From assembly GCF_007859865.1 (NCBI RefSeq), contig NZ_SJPI01000002.1, positions 310,001 to 374,000 on the forward strand: a stretch of 64,000 nucleotides of DNA, given 5' to 3'. The DNA is from Rubripirellula amarantea (GTDB lineage Bacteria; Planctomycetota; Planctomycetia; Pirellulales; Pirellulaceae). Position 1 is the stretch's first letter, and the number at the start of each line of letters is the position of its first letter. Position numbers and translations under genes: made by a program. Shown piece after piece: positions 10,747 to 20,544 of this stretch. Below the pieces are notes generated by a model. That model was not told where the DNA came from and searched no databases. It was given only the letters and a program-made list of their open reading frames with translations.

Positions 10747-12243
10747 ATGAAACCGATTACCGCTTTGCTGTTGAGCCTGCTGACTGCGTCCGTGCTTTCG
10801 GCGGCCGAGAAACCCAACATCGTTTATATCATTTGCGATGATCTTGGTTACGGTGACGTGCATTGCTTGGCTCCTGAAACCTCGAAGACAGAAACTCCTG
10901 GTGCTGACGCGTTGGCGAAGCAGGGAATGGTGTTTACCGACGCACACTCCGGTTCCTCCGTCTGCTCGCCCACTCGCTATGGGGTGATGACAGGCCGTTA
11001 CAGTTGGCGGACGCGATTGCAAAAAGGAGTGGTAACTGGATTCGCACCTAGTCTGATCAAAGAAGACCGGATGACGGTCGCTGGTTTTCTGCGACAGCAG
11101 GGCTACGCAACTGCGGCGATTGGGAAATGGCATTTGGATTTTGAGTACCTCGATCCCCAGACCGGTGAGTCCTATTCGCCCAAGCAGGTCAAGCTTCCGC
11201 CTGTCGGAGCAAAGATTCCAGACGGGCCAGTCAATCGAGGCTTTCAGTACTATCACGGCTTTCATCATGCGAGGAACATGAAGGCGGTAATCGAAAACGA
11301 TCGAGTCATCGAACACGATTCCGAGATCAACATGTTGCCGCGTTTGACTCGCAAGGCGGTCGAATACATTGACTCGCGTGCCGGTGATGGCCAACCGTTC
11401 TTTTTGTACCTTCCGCTCGGTTCGCCCCACACACCGATCGTTCCGGCAAAGCAATGGCAGGGAAAAAGTGAACTTGGCGCTTACGGCGACTTTGTCATGC
11501 AGACGGATAACGTGGTCATCGAAGTTACCGAGGCTCTCGAGCGACACGGCATGACTGACAAAACACTGGTCATATTCACCAGTGACAATGGCTGCTCAAA
11601 AGCGGCTGGTATTCCGGCGTTGGCGGCTAAAGGGCATTGGGTTAGCGCTCACATGCGTGGGTCAAAGGCTGACATTTGGGACGGCGGTCATCGTGTTCCG
11701 TTCATTGTTCGCTGGCCGGGGAAAGTTGAGCCACGCTCAAGCTGCGACCAACTGATCTGCCTCACCGACCTGTTTGCAAGCGTCGCTAATATCGTCGATG
11801 CAGAACTGCCGCCCGAAACCTGCGAGGACAGCGTAAGCTTCCTGCCCGCTTTGCTGGGGAAACCGATCGAATCGACGCGTGCTGGTGTGATTCATCATTC
11901 GCACAGCGGTCATTTCGCTTATCGCTTGGGGAAGTGGAAGCTCTGTCTTGCCCGAGGTTCTGGGGGTTGGTCGTCTCCGACGGAGGCGCAGGTGTCGGCG
12001 GACGCCGCGATCGCGCAACTGTACGACTTGGAAAACGACCCAAGCGAGAAGACGAACCTTTATGAATCACAACCAGATGTTGCCGAGCGATTGCTCAAGC
12101 AACTTGAATCTGACGTGCGTAGAGGCCGAAGCACCGAAGGCGGTGAAACGTCGAACGATATCAGCAACATCGTGCTTTGGAAAAGCGGAAAGAACATCGA
12201 CAGGGCTGGGGCTTTGAAAGCTGGGGCCTTGATAAAAGATTAG
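10747..12243 (+). CDS. Type I sulfatase (arylsulfatase A family)
   Basis: A 498-residue exported sulfatase, expected to hydrolyse sulfate esters, in planctomycetes typically those of algal polysaccharides. It has a signal peptide (MKPITALLLSLLTASVLSA), the metal-binding DDLGYGD stretch (about residue 31), and the formylglycine motif CSPTR followed by GVMTGRY (about 74-85), the cysteine-type site that needs a maturase. TSDNGCS (about 278) and the C-terminal LYDLENDPSE segment are also family features. Length is normal. No polysaccharide-lyase or transporter gene adjoins it, so the natural substrate cannot be named. The maturase is not in this window. Confidence 0.93.
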   Translation: MKPITALLLSLLTASVLSAAEKPNIVYIICDDLGYGDVHCLAPETSKTETPGADALAKQGMVFTDAHSGSSVCSPTRYGVMTGRYSWRTRLQKGVVTGFAPSLIKEDRMTVAGFLRQQGYATAAIGKWHLDFEYLDPQTGESYSPKQVKLPPVGAKIPDGPVNRGFQYYHGFHHARNMKAVIENDRVIEHDSEINMLPRLTRKAVEYIDSRAGDGQPFFLYLPLGSPHTPIVPAKQWQGKSELGAYGDFVMQTDNVVIEVTEALERHGMTDKTLVIFTSDNGCSKAAGIPALAAKGHWVSAHMRGSKADIWDGGHRVPFIVRWPGKVEPRSSCDQLICLTDLFASVANIVDAELPPETCEDSVSFLPALLGKPIESTRAGVIHHSHSGHFAYRLGKWKLCLARGSGGWSSPTEAQVSADAAIAQLYDLENDPSEKTNLYESQPDVAERLLKQLESDVRRGRSTEGGETSNDISNIVLWKSGKNIDRAGALKAGALIKD

Positions 12244-12478
12244 ACCGGCAAGAGAAATGACAATTGCGGCTAGGCAACCGAGATAAGGCGGCGCGATGGA
12301 AATCCGCCTGTAAGACCAATCGTTTTGAAGTGGTACACGCCGCACCCCGGTGCAAAGTGTTACGAGAGTTAATGCGGATTCATTGGCAATCGTCATGGCA
12401 AGCTGGCGGACGCACCCGAAGCTCGCCTGCTAGCGAACCGACACGCGGCCAAACACGATGACTCGAGGTCACCACCAT

Positions 12479-13405
12479 TTAAGGAGACAAATAGTCGTTG
12501 CGAATTTTGTCTTGTTCGTCGCGAGTTGAAAGAGCGGTGTAGGTCTCGTAGTCGATGTTGTAGGTGATGTAATGAATGCTGCCATCGGCCATTGCGATAT
12601 GGACACCTTCACCGTGCCAAGACCAGTAATGTTGTAAGTGCGTGAAGTACTCGGTCGGTTCGTGGTTGCCCATGAACAATCCAAGTTTGCTGGTCACGTA
12701 ATGTTCGCACTCGTTGCCACCGCAAATCGGCCAACCCCACCCCAGGTCATCGGGGATCGCCCGTTCGCCGAAGAAAATGGTCTGGGTCGTTCCGTCTAGG
12801 ATGTCACGAAACTTGTGAGCCTTGTCGGTATAAAAAATACCGTTGCCATTGACGACTCCGCCGCAGCCCCCATAAGTGTCGGTAATGTCCACGTCTTCGC
12901 TTCCGGCCATGCCCAAATAGTTTCCCGGGTACAAAACGCCAACGTCGCCGGAAAGCGGAAGTGGCCCATTGGGACCGCTTAGAAGCTGTTGTTCCGTCCG
13001 AGGGTCGCTCGGGCACAACAGCGTTTCGATAGGAGCCGATGATGCATCGGTGGCTCCGCGTGCTTGGATGTCCTTCATGACTTCGCCGCAAGGACCACCA
13101 CCGAAGTCGATAGATTCGAATCGCACGCCTTCTTCCATGAACGGCAGCGTTTGCGAAATCATCCCCCACCAAAATCCGTAAGGTGACGATTGGCGACTGC
13201 CGGCGGGGAACTCTTTGTAGGCAGCATGATAATTGTGCATCGCCAACGCAATTTGTTTGGCATGGTTGGAACATGTCACTCGACGAGCCGCGCCTCGAGC
13301 GGCTTGCACTGCGGGCAGCAATACCGAGACCAGGATGCCGATGATCGCAATCACGACCAACAGTTCGACAATCGTGAAAGCGTTTCGCTGGCTTGGAAGG
13401 CGCAA
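12479..13405 (-). CDS. DUF1559 pseudopilin-like protein
   Basis: A 308-residue DUF1559 protein, a family greatly expanded in planctomycetes. The N-terminus is a type II/IV pseudopilin-like prepilin segment ([18 protein letters not shown], residues ~10-27) with the conserved glutamate after the cleavage point, followed by [20 protein letters not shown]. The C-terminus carries the family end motif (HIAMADGSIHYI). Probably an inner-membrane-anchored extracytoplasmic protein; function unknown. It converges with the sulfatase gene. A paralogue lies at 36774-38042. Confidence 0.92.
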   Translation of the reverse strand: MRLPSQRNAFTIVELLVVIAIIGILVSVLLPAVQAARGAARRVTCSNHAKQIALAMHNYHAAYKEFPAGSRQSSPYGFWWGMISQTLPFMEEGVRFESIDFGGGPCGEVMKDIQARGATDASSAPIETLLCPSDPRTEQQLLSGPNGPLPLSGDVGVLYPGNYLGMAGSEDVDITDTYGGCGGVVNGNGIFYTDKAHKFRDILDGTTQTIFFGERAIPDDLGWGWPICGGNECEHYVTSKLGLFMGNHEPTEYFTHLQHYWSWHGEGVHIAMADGSIHYITYNIDYETYTALSTRDEQDKIRNDYLSP

Positions 13406-13453
13406 GTTGAAAGCGGGGATTGTGAGGAACGGTAACCTTCGGGAACTGCTATT

Positions 13454-13885
13454 CTAAGCATCCGCTACTGATTCGCCATCATCTTCTACTTCAACGGCTT
13501 CTTGATTTTCTTCTTTTGCAGCCTTTTTGGCTTCGCGTCTCGCAAGATGCTCCGCTGCCATCTGCTCAATCGTTACGATCTGCTCTGGACGCACTCGCTT
13601 GAACCGATCGACGTACAACGCCTCGATGAACTGTGACAAAGGCACTTTCCAAGGCTTGTTCTTGGTGTCCGCGTAACGTGCGAAGTTCTTGGGATTCATC
13701 CCCAGTTCACGCGCCATTTGCACGTGCGCGTCGGACAACTTGAATTGCTTACGAACAGCAATCCAAGGCTGAAACTTATGAGGGATGCGTTGTTTCTTGG
13801 CCAATGCGATGATCCTGGATTCTTTGAACGCAGTGAGTTGAGAGGAAGGTGCCGTGTTTCGAAAAGAAATCACCGGGGAAGGCAC
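13454..13885 (-). CDS. Small conserved protein, unknown function
   Basis: A 143-residue soluble protein. Its core (residues ~30-95: KFQPWIAVRKQFKLSDAHV, then QMARELGMNPKNF and PWKVPLSQFIEALY) resembles an unnamed family found in many bacteria, in which similar W-I-x-A-R and M-A-R-E-L-G-x-N-P strings occur; that resemblance is from memory and not searched. The M-A-R-E-L-G-M-N-P segment reads like a short helix-turn-helix, but DNA binding is only a guess. The last ~30 residues are acidic and low-complexity. The ATG at 13885 gives an unremarkable ~25-residue lead-in, so a later start cannot be excluded. It lies 48 bp upstream of the DUF1559 gene on the same strand. Confidence 0.75.
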   Translation of the reverse strand: MPSPVISFRNTAPSSQLTAFKESRIIALAKKQRIPHKFQPWIAVRKQFKLSDAHVQMARELGMNPKNFARYADTKNKPWKVPLSQFIEALYVDRFKRVRPEQIVTIEQMAAEHLARREAKKAAKEENQEAVEVEDDGESVADA

Positions 13886-14115
13886 CCGTGATGGATTCAG
13901 TAAGCGTGGGGGAGAAATAATTTCAAATTGATAGCGACCCGCGATTCTTGTTCGCTGCCATTGCCACCGGCAAAGATCAATCGCTGCCTTTAGCGATCAG
14001 TGCCTTTGACAACGATGCTGACATTGCAAGCGGTTCGTCTGGCGTAGCGGTCAACCGAGTCTCGGGCGCGATGATCCATCGAATCACCGCGACCAGGGTC
14101 GATTTCCAATCTACC

Positions 14116-17088
14116 TTATAACGATTGAAGGTACGACAACAGGTCGGCGACTTCCGTCGGCGTCATCGCTTCGCACATTCCCGACGGCATCAACGATTGA
14201 TCAAGCAGCTTGATGGTTTCGATATCATCCGCGGCGATCGTTTGGTCTCGGCCATCGGATCGCCGTAGTGTGATCGCATCGTCTGATTCATCAACCTTCA
14301 ATCCGGTCACGATTTCGCCATCGAAGGTAAGTGCAAGGTGAGAACGCCATCTCGGTTCGATCACATTGGAAGGATTCAAGATTTGATCAAGTAGTTCTGC
14401 ACGCGTTCGTCGCGACCCAATCCCGCCAAGAGACGGACCAACCGAGACAGCGCCTTCGCGAACTTGGTGGCAATTTCGGCACTGAGCGGACGCTGCTTTG
14501 GCGAACCAGTACTCCCCGCGTTTGGCATCTCCTTCGATCGACAATAACGCTGCAACGTCTGGGTTCGGACCGACCCGGGTGGCTCGCTGCGAAACTTCGA
14601 TCCAGGGTTCAAATAGACCAACGATCGTCGGGTCTGTCGTCGACGAAACTACCGATGCAGCCATCGCTTGACCCACCGCGGGGCCTTGGTCGATCACGTT
14701 TCGCCAATCCAACATCGCCTTCATCAACGGCGAGTCATGCTGATCGACCGTGGGCTCCTGCTTCATCGCGGCGATCCAATCCCACAACAACTTAGCGCCC
14801 GCGATGTCGGGTTGGCCAGAACCTATCTTTGGCATTTGGCCAGGCCCGTGCGTGGCGACGCGGTACATCAGCACCGATTGCTCGGGATGACCCGGTTTAA
14901 CCACGCAGGCGCCGGTAATCCCAAAGTTACCTTGAGCGGGGTCGGCGCCGATGATGTTCATTTCATCAATCGGAACGTTGCGTTGCAGATTCACCGCTGA
15001 TGAAGCTCGGCCGCCCATTTGATGACAGGCACTACAGTTGACTGCCAAGTAAGACCGGGCTCGCGCGTCTAAATCGAGTGTTTCGTCGTACGGATCGACC
15101 CACCAGGTATCTTCGTTAATGTTTAGTCGTGTGGTGATGCCCGAATCGACCAAGTCATTCCAGTGCGTAACGACTTCGGGGTGATCAACACTTCGCGGTT
15201 CGTGCAATTGTTGAGGTGTGAAGCCAATCCCGCCGGGGTTGTAGCCGTGATGACAAATCATGCATTGGTTGCGTGAGTAAACCGTGTGCAGCATCTCACG
15301 CTTGGCGGGGCCCTGCTCATCACCGAGCAAGTTGTCGGGAACGCTCAGCGTGATTTCGGTGCCTCCCGCAGGAACCAACTCTGCGTCGTTCTGTTCATCG
15401 TTCCAAACATAGGAATAAGGAGCCCAGTTCAAGCCATCAAAGACCAGCAATTGAGTCTCGACGCGCCGGTTAACGATCTCGTTTTGATCATTGAATACCT
15501 TTCGCGTCAGCGTATTTGCCAAAACCGTGCCCTGCGGATACTTGGTGCCCGGGAACCAATACGACGGTCGGATGGGATCTTCACTGGGGATACCGATCAC
15601 GCGTTGGCCGATCGCACCGTCGCGATACATGGTGGCGGCGGGTGAGTAAGCGAAAATGCCGGGAGCCGGTTCCAGCGACTGGCAATCGATGAACAAACCC
15701 GTATCGCTAAGTTGGGTTGGGAAAGGATCCCGCTGAGCCTTCTGTTCATTCGGAACAAGTCGATAAATGCCTCCGTTGTTGATGTCGATGATGATGACAT
15801 CGAGTTTGCCTTCGGGAGTGCTTGAAAGCTTTATGGTTTCAAAGTCAATGATCCGCAGTCCCGTTGCTGCAAGTTTCCGGACCACTGGCGCGCTGGGTTG
15901 ACTCACATCGGCTGCCCAAACGCCTCCGTTCATATAGCAACCGAACAAATAGTCGCCATCAATCTGAAAAGGCTGGTTAGCGAGCTTGCCAGCGATGGAC
16001 GCGTTGGCCGGTACGAATACTCCACCGGTAACCGATTGCACCTCGTCGCGTTGCAGAATGATCGGCGCGATGATCGGTTTCCCGTCCTCGTTGCATCCGG
16101 GACCGTGTGGTTGTTGCAAGTCAATCTCGAACGGTCCTTCGTATAGGCTCCATCCGTGATTGCCACCCTTGGCGATCTTATGAATCATTTCGCAGCGATC
16201 CCAGCCGACGTCAGCAACCCAGAACTCATTGGTTGCCGGGTCGAAGGCACTGCGAAAGCCATTGCGAAGTCCAATCGCATAGATCTCACCACGAGCGACG
16301 CGACCATCGCTAGTTCGATAATCCACGAAGGGATTATCGGGCGGAATCTGATAAGGCGACGACTTCGTAGCGTTACGAACATCGACGCGAAGAACCGCGC
16401 CACGTAGGTCCGTGACATCTTGAGCGGTCTTGAACTTATCGGGCGGGAACGGACGAGCGCCGTCACCGGTGGTCACGTAAAGCATGCCATCGGGACCGAA
16501 CCTCAGCGACGTTCCAATGTGATCGCCCGATGGGTAGGTCAAAATGTCCAGCCGCGAAGCCGGGTCGATGGTGGGTGGCGAATCGGTGCCCATCGTCAAC
16601 CGAGACACTCGGGTGCCACCTTCGGTTTCATGCGGAAGCACTGTCCACGTCACATACAGAAACCGATTTTCGTCGAAACGGGGATCGAGGACAAAGTCAC
16701 GTGCCGAAGCGATGTCCTCGTTAGCGGGATCGGCCAGTGCCGTTTCAAGGTCAATCGCCAAATCCGAGGCGGTAGGGTCATCGACCGGTTCGAACGTAAC
16801 AAGGCGGCCTTTGCGTTCCAGTACGATTCGTCGCTCAACGGGCGCGGTCGGATCGCCGGTGGGCATGTCGCGCATTGCGATCGGTTCGTTGAACTGCAAG
16901 TGAGGAAACACTCGCTCGACGCGAAACGGCAACGGAGGATCCGGAGTGCCGACAAGCTTGGACGAAGTCCACACGGTCCTCCGTTCGTCAGCGAGAACAC
17001 CGTGGCAACAGAACGCGCAGACGATAGCGACCGAGGTGGTCGCGAGAAAAAGAGCCACCGTTCGAAGCATAGTTGGACGGAGTTGCAA
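14116..17088 (-). CDS. PQQ-type sugar dehydrogenase fused to c-type cytochrome domains
   Basis: A 990-residue exported fusion. After a signal peptide (to about residue 33), residues ~40-450 form a six-bladed propeller of the glucose/sorbosone dehydrogenase type, with ARDFVLDPRF, GPDGMLYVTTGDG and GGNHGWSLYEGP. The second half holds three CxxCH haem motifs: CMICHHG (~609), CSACHQ (~684) and CRNCHQ (~871), ending in a haem-binding domain (VGPSLGGIGSRR onward). Electrons could pass from a sugar-derived substrate to the fused cytochromes in the periplasm; substrate and cofactor are inferred from family. ATG at 17088 or 17070 (MLRTVALFL) are both possible. It is downstream of the repeat-tailed protein on the same strand. 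Confidence 0.87.
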   Translation of the reverse strand: MQLRPTMLRTVALFLATTSVAIVCAFCCHGVLADERRTVWTSSKLVGTPDPPLPFRVERVFPHLQFNEPIAMRDMPTGDPTAPVERRIVLERKGRLVTFEPVDDPTASDLAIDLETALADPANEDIASARDFVLDPRFDENRFLYVTWTVLPHETEGGTRVSRLTMGTDSPPTIDPASRLDILTYPSGDHIGTSLRFGPDGMLYVTTGDGARPFPPDKFKTAQDVTDLRGAVLRVDVRNATKSSPYQIPPDNPFVDYRTSDGRVARGEIYAIGLRNGFRSAFDPATNEFWVADVGWDRCEMIHKIAKGGNHGWSLYEGPFEIDLQQPHGPGCNEDGKPIIAPIILQRDEVQSVTGGVFVPANASIAGKLANQPFQIDGDYLFGCYMNGGVWAADVSQPSAPVVRKLAATGLRIIDFETIKLSSTPEGKLDVIIIDINNGGIYRLVPNEQKAQRDPFPTQLSDTGLFIDCQSLEPAPGIFAYSPAATMYRDGAIGQRVIGIPSEDPIRPSYWFPGTKYPQGTVLANTLTRKVFNDQNEIVNRRVETQLLVFDGLNWAPYSYVWNDEQNDAELVPAGGTEITLSVPDNLLGDEQGPAKREMLHTVYSRNQCMICHHGYNPGGIGFTPQQLHEPRSVDHPEVVTHWNDLVDSGITTRLNINEDTWWVDPYDETLDLDARARSYLAVNCSACHQMGGRASSAVNLQRNVPIDEMNIIGADPAQGNFGITGACVVKPGHPEQSVLMYRVATHGPGQMPKIGSGQPDIAGAKLLWDWIAAMKQEPTVDQHDSPLMKAMLDWRNVIDQGPAVGQAMAASVVSSTTDPTIVGLFEPWIEVSQRATRVGPNPDVAALLSIEGDAKRGEYWFAKAASAQCRNCHQVREGAVSVGPSLGGIGSRRTRAELLDQILNPSNVIEPRWRSHLALTFDGEIVTGLKVDESDDAITLRRSDGRDQTIAADDIETIKLLDQSLMPSGMCEAMTPTEVADLLSYLQSL

Positions 17089-17131
17089 GTCAGGATTCGA
17101 AGCGAAAAATCAAAACGGTGAAGGATCAGCC

Positions 17132-18844
17132 CTAGTTGCCCAGCGGATCAGCGCTGAGCGGATCAGCACCCAATGGATCAGCCCCCAGCCCGTCAGCCCC
17201 CAGTGGATCTGCACCCAACGGATCAGCACCCAGCCCGTCCGCACCAAGTACCGCGTCACCGTTCGCGTCACCACCCTCGCCCGCCATCTCACTAAGCACT
17301 TCAAGTTGCTTTTCAACAGCTTTGAGATACTTAGCTTCGGTGTCGTAGGTTTCGTCGTTGATTTCGTCAATCACTTCGTGAATTTGAGTTAACCATGCTT
17401 TCACGTCCTCTTCATTGTCCGCACCAGCAGCCGCCATCAATCCGCCTGGCTTGGTCGGGATTTCTGGTTTGCCAACGCCGGTGACTCCGCGGTGAACTTG
17501 TTGCAAGACGTGGTTCAACTTACGACGGGACATGATGACCTCGGGCGGCTGTTCTTTCACTGCGGCCATGCCGCCGAATCCCATAGGGCCCATTGGCCCC
17601 ATGGCGCCCATCATGGCTTCCATGTCCATCTGGTCTTGTCCGCCCATCATCATCTGGTTCATCATTTCCGCTGACGGGCCGCCACCGAACATGTCCCCGT
17701 CAGGTCCGCCCATCATTGGAGTGGGCGTTGCAGCTTCGGCGGTTGAACGTAAAAACGTTTTGGGGTCGCGAGGTTGTCCGCGAACGGGGGTGCGTTTTTC
17801 CATCGCTGCAAACCGAGCTAGTTCAGCCTCGAACGCTTTGGCGGTTCGTTTAGCCCACTTTGCCAAGACGGTTTCTGGCGACTTCACTTTGCCTTCCATA
17901 CTCTTTGGCATCGAACCCAATCGAGCGACAGTATGCAAAGCGATTAGGTCGGCCGAGTCGTCGTTAGTGCTGATGTTGACCAGCATATCACCGAACGCTG
18001 CGTCGCCTTCGGGTTGCAGGTAATACAGGCTGTCGACCGCGTAGCGTTGAAGGTAAGCATGAGCTTGCGGTGATCGACCGGCGGGCGGTTCCGAGCCAAG
18101 TAAGTTGGTCATCAGGCCAATGATCTGGGTCTTCAGGTTGGCAGGCATCCTTTTGAATCCGTATTCAGCATGGCGAGCAATTCCATGCAGTGCTGCGGCA
18201 CGGACGCCTTCGTCATTGTTTTCGTCTTCGTAGAGTGCAATCAAGATTGGCAAGACCGCCGACAACGGTTGAGCTGGTTGCTTGTTAGCAATGTCAGCCA
18301 GTTTTCCATCCAATTGACCAAGAAGAGTGACAGCGGCAATTCGAGCGGAAGGGTGATAGTTACCTTCAGCAATTGGTTTCATAACGCGAGCGGTCTGCGT
18401 CGTTAGCGTTTGGTGCACGGCTGCTCGGTTGGACTTTGCCGCACGCGAGATGAAACTGTTGATGTCCGAAACGATCTCGGAAATATGGCGATTACCATCG
18501 CGGGACGTCATGGTTGGGTAGACGTAACGAGTGAAGTAGGCAGTCACATACTGCATCTTGGCGTCACCGGTGGAGGCATAGGTCCGCGTTTCAGCCTTCA
18601 TCATCTTGATCGCTCGTTCGGAACCAAACCTCGGATCGATCTTATTGAACTTGTACGGTTCTTTCGCAGCGGGGGCTTCCGCCGCTTCTTGACCGATGGC
18701 CGTGGTCGCGATTAGTCCCGCAACGGCGAAGCAGGCGAATGCAATCAGTACCATCCAGGCGCTGGTCAGGCGGCCGCGTTTGGCGTCAAGAGCCACTGAC
18801 TCCGCGATAGCTACCGAGGCAACGGGTGAGCGATGAGCATTCAT
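17132..18844 (-). CDS. Exported/anchored protein with helical repeats and GADPL tail
   Basis: A 570-residue protein I do not recognise beyond general features. A hydrophobic segment near residues 30-50 (AWMVLIAFACFAVAGLIA) is a signal or anchor. Residues ~60-330 are alanine-rich paired helices resembling HEAT-like repeats, with VTLLGQLDG and AALHGIARHA. A methionine/glycine-rich stretch (about 385-430) follows, then a helical region and a C-terminal run of seven 5-residue units (GADPL/GADGL) encoded by a 15-bp tandem repeat. The frame opens at 18934, but ATG at 18844 is preferred since the extension has no signal-like features. It lies 43 bp upstream of the dehydrogenase/cytochrome gene and may be co-transcribed. 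Confidence 0.75.
   Translation of the reverse strand: MNAHRSPVASVAIAESVALDAKRGRLTSAWMVLIAFACFAVAGLIATTAIGQEAAEAPAAKEPYKFNKIDPRFGSERAIKMMKAETRTYASTGDAKMQYVTAYFTRYVYPTMTSRDGNRHISEIVSDINSFISRAAKSNRAAVHQTLTTQTARVMKPIAEGNYHPSARIAAVTLLGQLDGKLADIANKQPAQPLSAVLPILIALYEDENNDEGVRAAALHGIARHAEYGFKRMPANLKTQIIGLMTNLLGSEPPAGRSPQAHAYLQRYAVDSLYYLQPEGDAAFGDMLVNISTNDDSADLIALHTVARLGSMPKSMEGKVKSPETVLAKWAKRTAKAFEAELARFAAMEKRTPVRGQPRDPKTFLRSTAEAATPTPMMGGPDGDMFGGGPSAEMMNQMMMGGQDQMDMEAMMGAMGPMGPMGFGGMAAVKEQPPEVIMSRRKLNHVLQQVHRGVTGVGKPEIPTKPGGLMAAAGADNEEDVKAWLTQIHEVIDEINDETYDTEAKYLKAVEKQLEVLSEMAGEGGDANGDAVLGADGLGADPLGADPLGADGLGADPLGADPLSADPLGN
17141..17245. repeat. In-frame tandem repeat, 7 x 15 bp
   Basis: Seven 15-bp units of the general form CAGCGGATCAGCACC on the plus strand (GADPL/GADGL on the coding strand), close to the 3' end of the coding sequence. 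Units differ mainly at positions 3-6 and the last bases. The array ends at the sixth base before the stop codon. Confidence 0.92.
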
Positions 18845-19122
18845 AGACGAGATCCGTTCGGGGGATGCGCAGTTCGAGTTCTTGGTCGATGGGGACTGCG
18901 AAAGTGTAAGAAAAGGACGCTTGCCAGCGTGCATGCATTATCTGTGGAACCGCCCTCCCGCGTCAACAAATTTCCGCTCTCCAGGGGCGTCTGAGCGGGA
19001 ATTTTGCTGAGATTGCCGCGACAATCCGCTCAGAACGTGCCCGATCTTGGATTCTGGGACGCGGCCAGCGGCTGATTTCGGGCTTCCCTCATGCGGGACG
19101 AATTTGATAAGCCCGCTTCACT

Positions 19123-20544
19123 ATGAACTCTCTTCGACTTCATCACGACGAAACTCCGCCGGCACCAACCGTTGCCGCGGGCGATCAAACGCTGGTTGGA
19201 CTCGACGCCGTTCGAGCTTTGGCTGCGGTCGCTGTTGTCGTGTTGCATGCTTGCGTGCCCTACCTCGCTCACCCGATGCCAGGTTTGGTTTGGTCCGTCA
19301 CGGACTCACCCAGCCCTGTGGTCGACTTCGTGTTCTGGGGCATCGAGCTGGTCATCATGCCTTTGTTCCTGATCATCTCGGGATTGTTCGCATATCGAAC
19401 GTATCAGCGCAAAGGTGAGTGGGCGTTGGTTCGCAATCGGTTCAAACGTTTGCTGCGTCCGTTGCTGTTTGCTTTGTTGGTGATCCTGCCGCTCGACTTG
19501 TACGTGTGGGTATTCAGTTGGGTATGCGAAGGCATTGTTCCCCCTGTCAAATTGAAGAGTCTTAAGTTCGATGGCGACGTCGACCGTCACTTGTGGGGAC
19601 TCGGGCACCTGTGGTTCCTGCACTATTTGTTCTCTTACATCGCCGTGTTCGCAATATCGGTCGTCGCCTCAAAACGATTCAAGCGATTCGCATCGTGCAA
19701 GTCGGTTTCGACCGAGCGCGTGGTCGCAGCACTATTTATCGTTGCGGCAATCACGATCTACTTTCGTCCCGAAGTCATTTGGGGTTTTCAGCACGCGTTC
19801 ATGCCAGTCGCAAGTAAATGGATTTACAACGCGATGTTCTTTGCCTTGGGGATCGTGATTGCACGCAGCGAATTTGGTGTCGACCGACTGCGAAACTTGC
19901 ATCCTCGTTGGGTCGGTGTCGGCGGATGTGTGATGGTAGCGACGGTGCTATTGGGAATCTGGTCACTCGAACAAAATTCGTTCCCCACCGCAGCGACACT
20001 CAGCGCGAATGATGCCCAAGCGAATGATGCCCACTCGGCTGATCTGGGTGCTCCGCAATTTAGTTCCGCAAGTCTTGCATCGAGCCAGTTTACATCGAAC
20101 CAGCGGGCGTCTTCGGGCATCCTTGCCATGGCGACTGCGGCGTCCTCGATGCTGGGCAGCGTGATTATCTTGTCGCTTGCACTAAGGTATGTGGTGCGAT
20201 TGTCCGCGACGATGAAGTATTTAGCGGCGGCTTCGTTTTGGGTCTACCTTGTTCATCATCCTGTGTTAGGTCTGATTCACCTGGATTTGAAGTGGTTGCT
20301 GCCCAACGTCCTTCCGTCGATCAAGGCGGTCATGGCAACGATCTTGGCCACAGCCGTTTCACTGGTCAGCTATGAAGCATTCGTTCGCACGACACGGTTG
20401 GGCGAGTGGTTGGGAATGAACGCCATTAATCGCACTCCTGTGGAACATCTTCCTGTGCAAGATCAAGACGATTCGCAGCACGATGTGTTACCGATGCCAA
20501 CGCGAACGGGCGATCCAATGCCGCCGGCACGACGAGCAGCCTAA
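19123..20544 (+). CDS. Acyltransferase 3 family membrane protein
   Basis: A 473-residue integral membrane protein of the acyltransferase-3 family, which O-acylates sugars and glycans at the inner membrane. The N-terminal signature is present (GLDAVRALAAVAVVVLHA, residues ~24-42), with the catalytic-type histidine at its end, followed by about ten hydrophobic segments and a late FWVYLVHHPVLG (about 370). A polar, low-complexity loop (residues ~288-330) holds two 15-bp duplications giving ANDAQ/ANDAH. The polar C-terminal tail (~445-473) is probably cytoplasmic. Divergent from the repeat-tailed gene at 18844. The acceptor is unknown. Confidence 0.87.
   Translation: MNSLRLHHDETPPAPTVAAGDQTLVGLDAVRALAAVAVVVLHACVPYLAHPMPGLVWSVTDSPSPVVDFVFWGIELVIMPLFLIISGLFAYRTYQRKGEWALVRNRFKRLLRPLLFALLVILPLDLYVWVFSWVCEGIVPPVKLKSLKFDGDVDRHLWGLGHLWFLHYLFSYIAVFAISVVASKRFKRFASCKSVSTERVVAALFIVAAITIYFRPEVIWGFQHAFMPVASKWIYNAMFFALGIVIARSEFGVDRLRNLHPRWVGVGGCVMVATVLLGIWSLEQNSFPTAATLSANDAQANDAHSADLGAPQFSSASLASSQFTSNQRASSGILAMATAASSMLGSVIILSLALRYVVRLSATMKYLAAASFWVYLVHHPVLGLIHLDLKWLLPNVLPSIKAVMATILATAVSLVSYEAFVRTTRLGEWLGMNAINRTPVEHLPVQDQDDSQHDVLPMPTRTGDPMPPARRAA
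20005..20034. repeat. In-frame tandem duplication, 2 x 15 bp
   Basis: GCGAATGATGCCCAA followed by GCGAATGATGCCCAC, inside the acyltransferase gene in a region encoding a polar inter-helix loop. Confidence 0.85.

Noticed and set aside
10723-11547. Long open frame (274 codons) antisense to the sulfatase gene
   Set aside because: It is fully antisense to a strongly supported sulfatase and shows no family motif. GC-rich sequence leaves antisense frames open.
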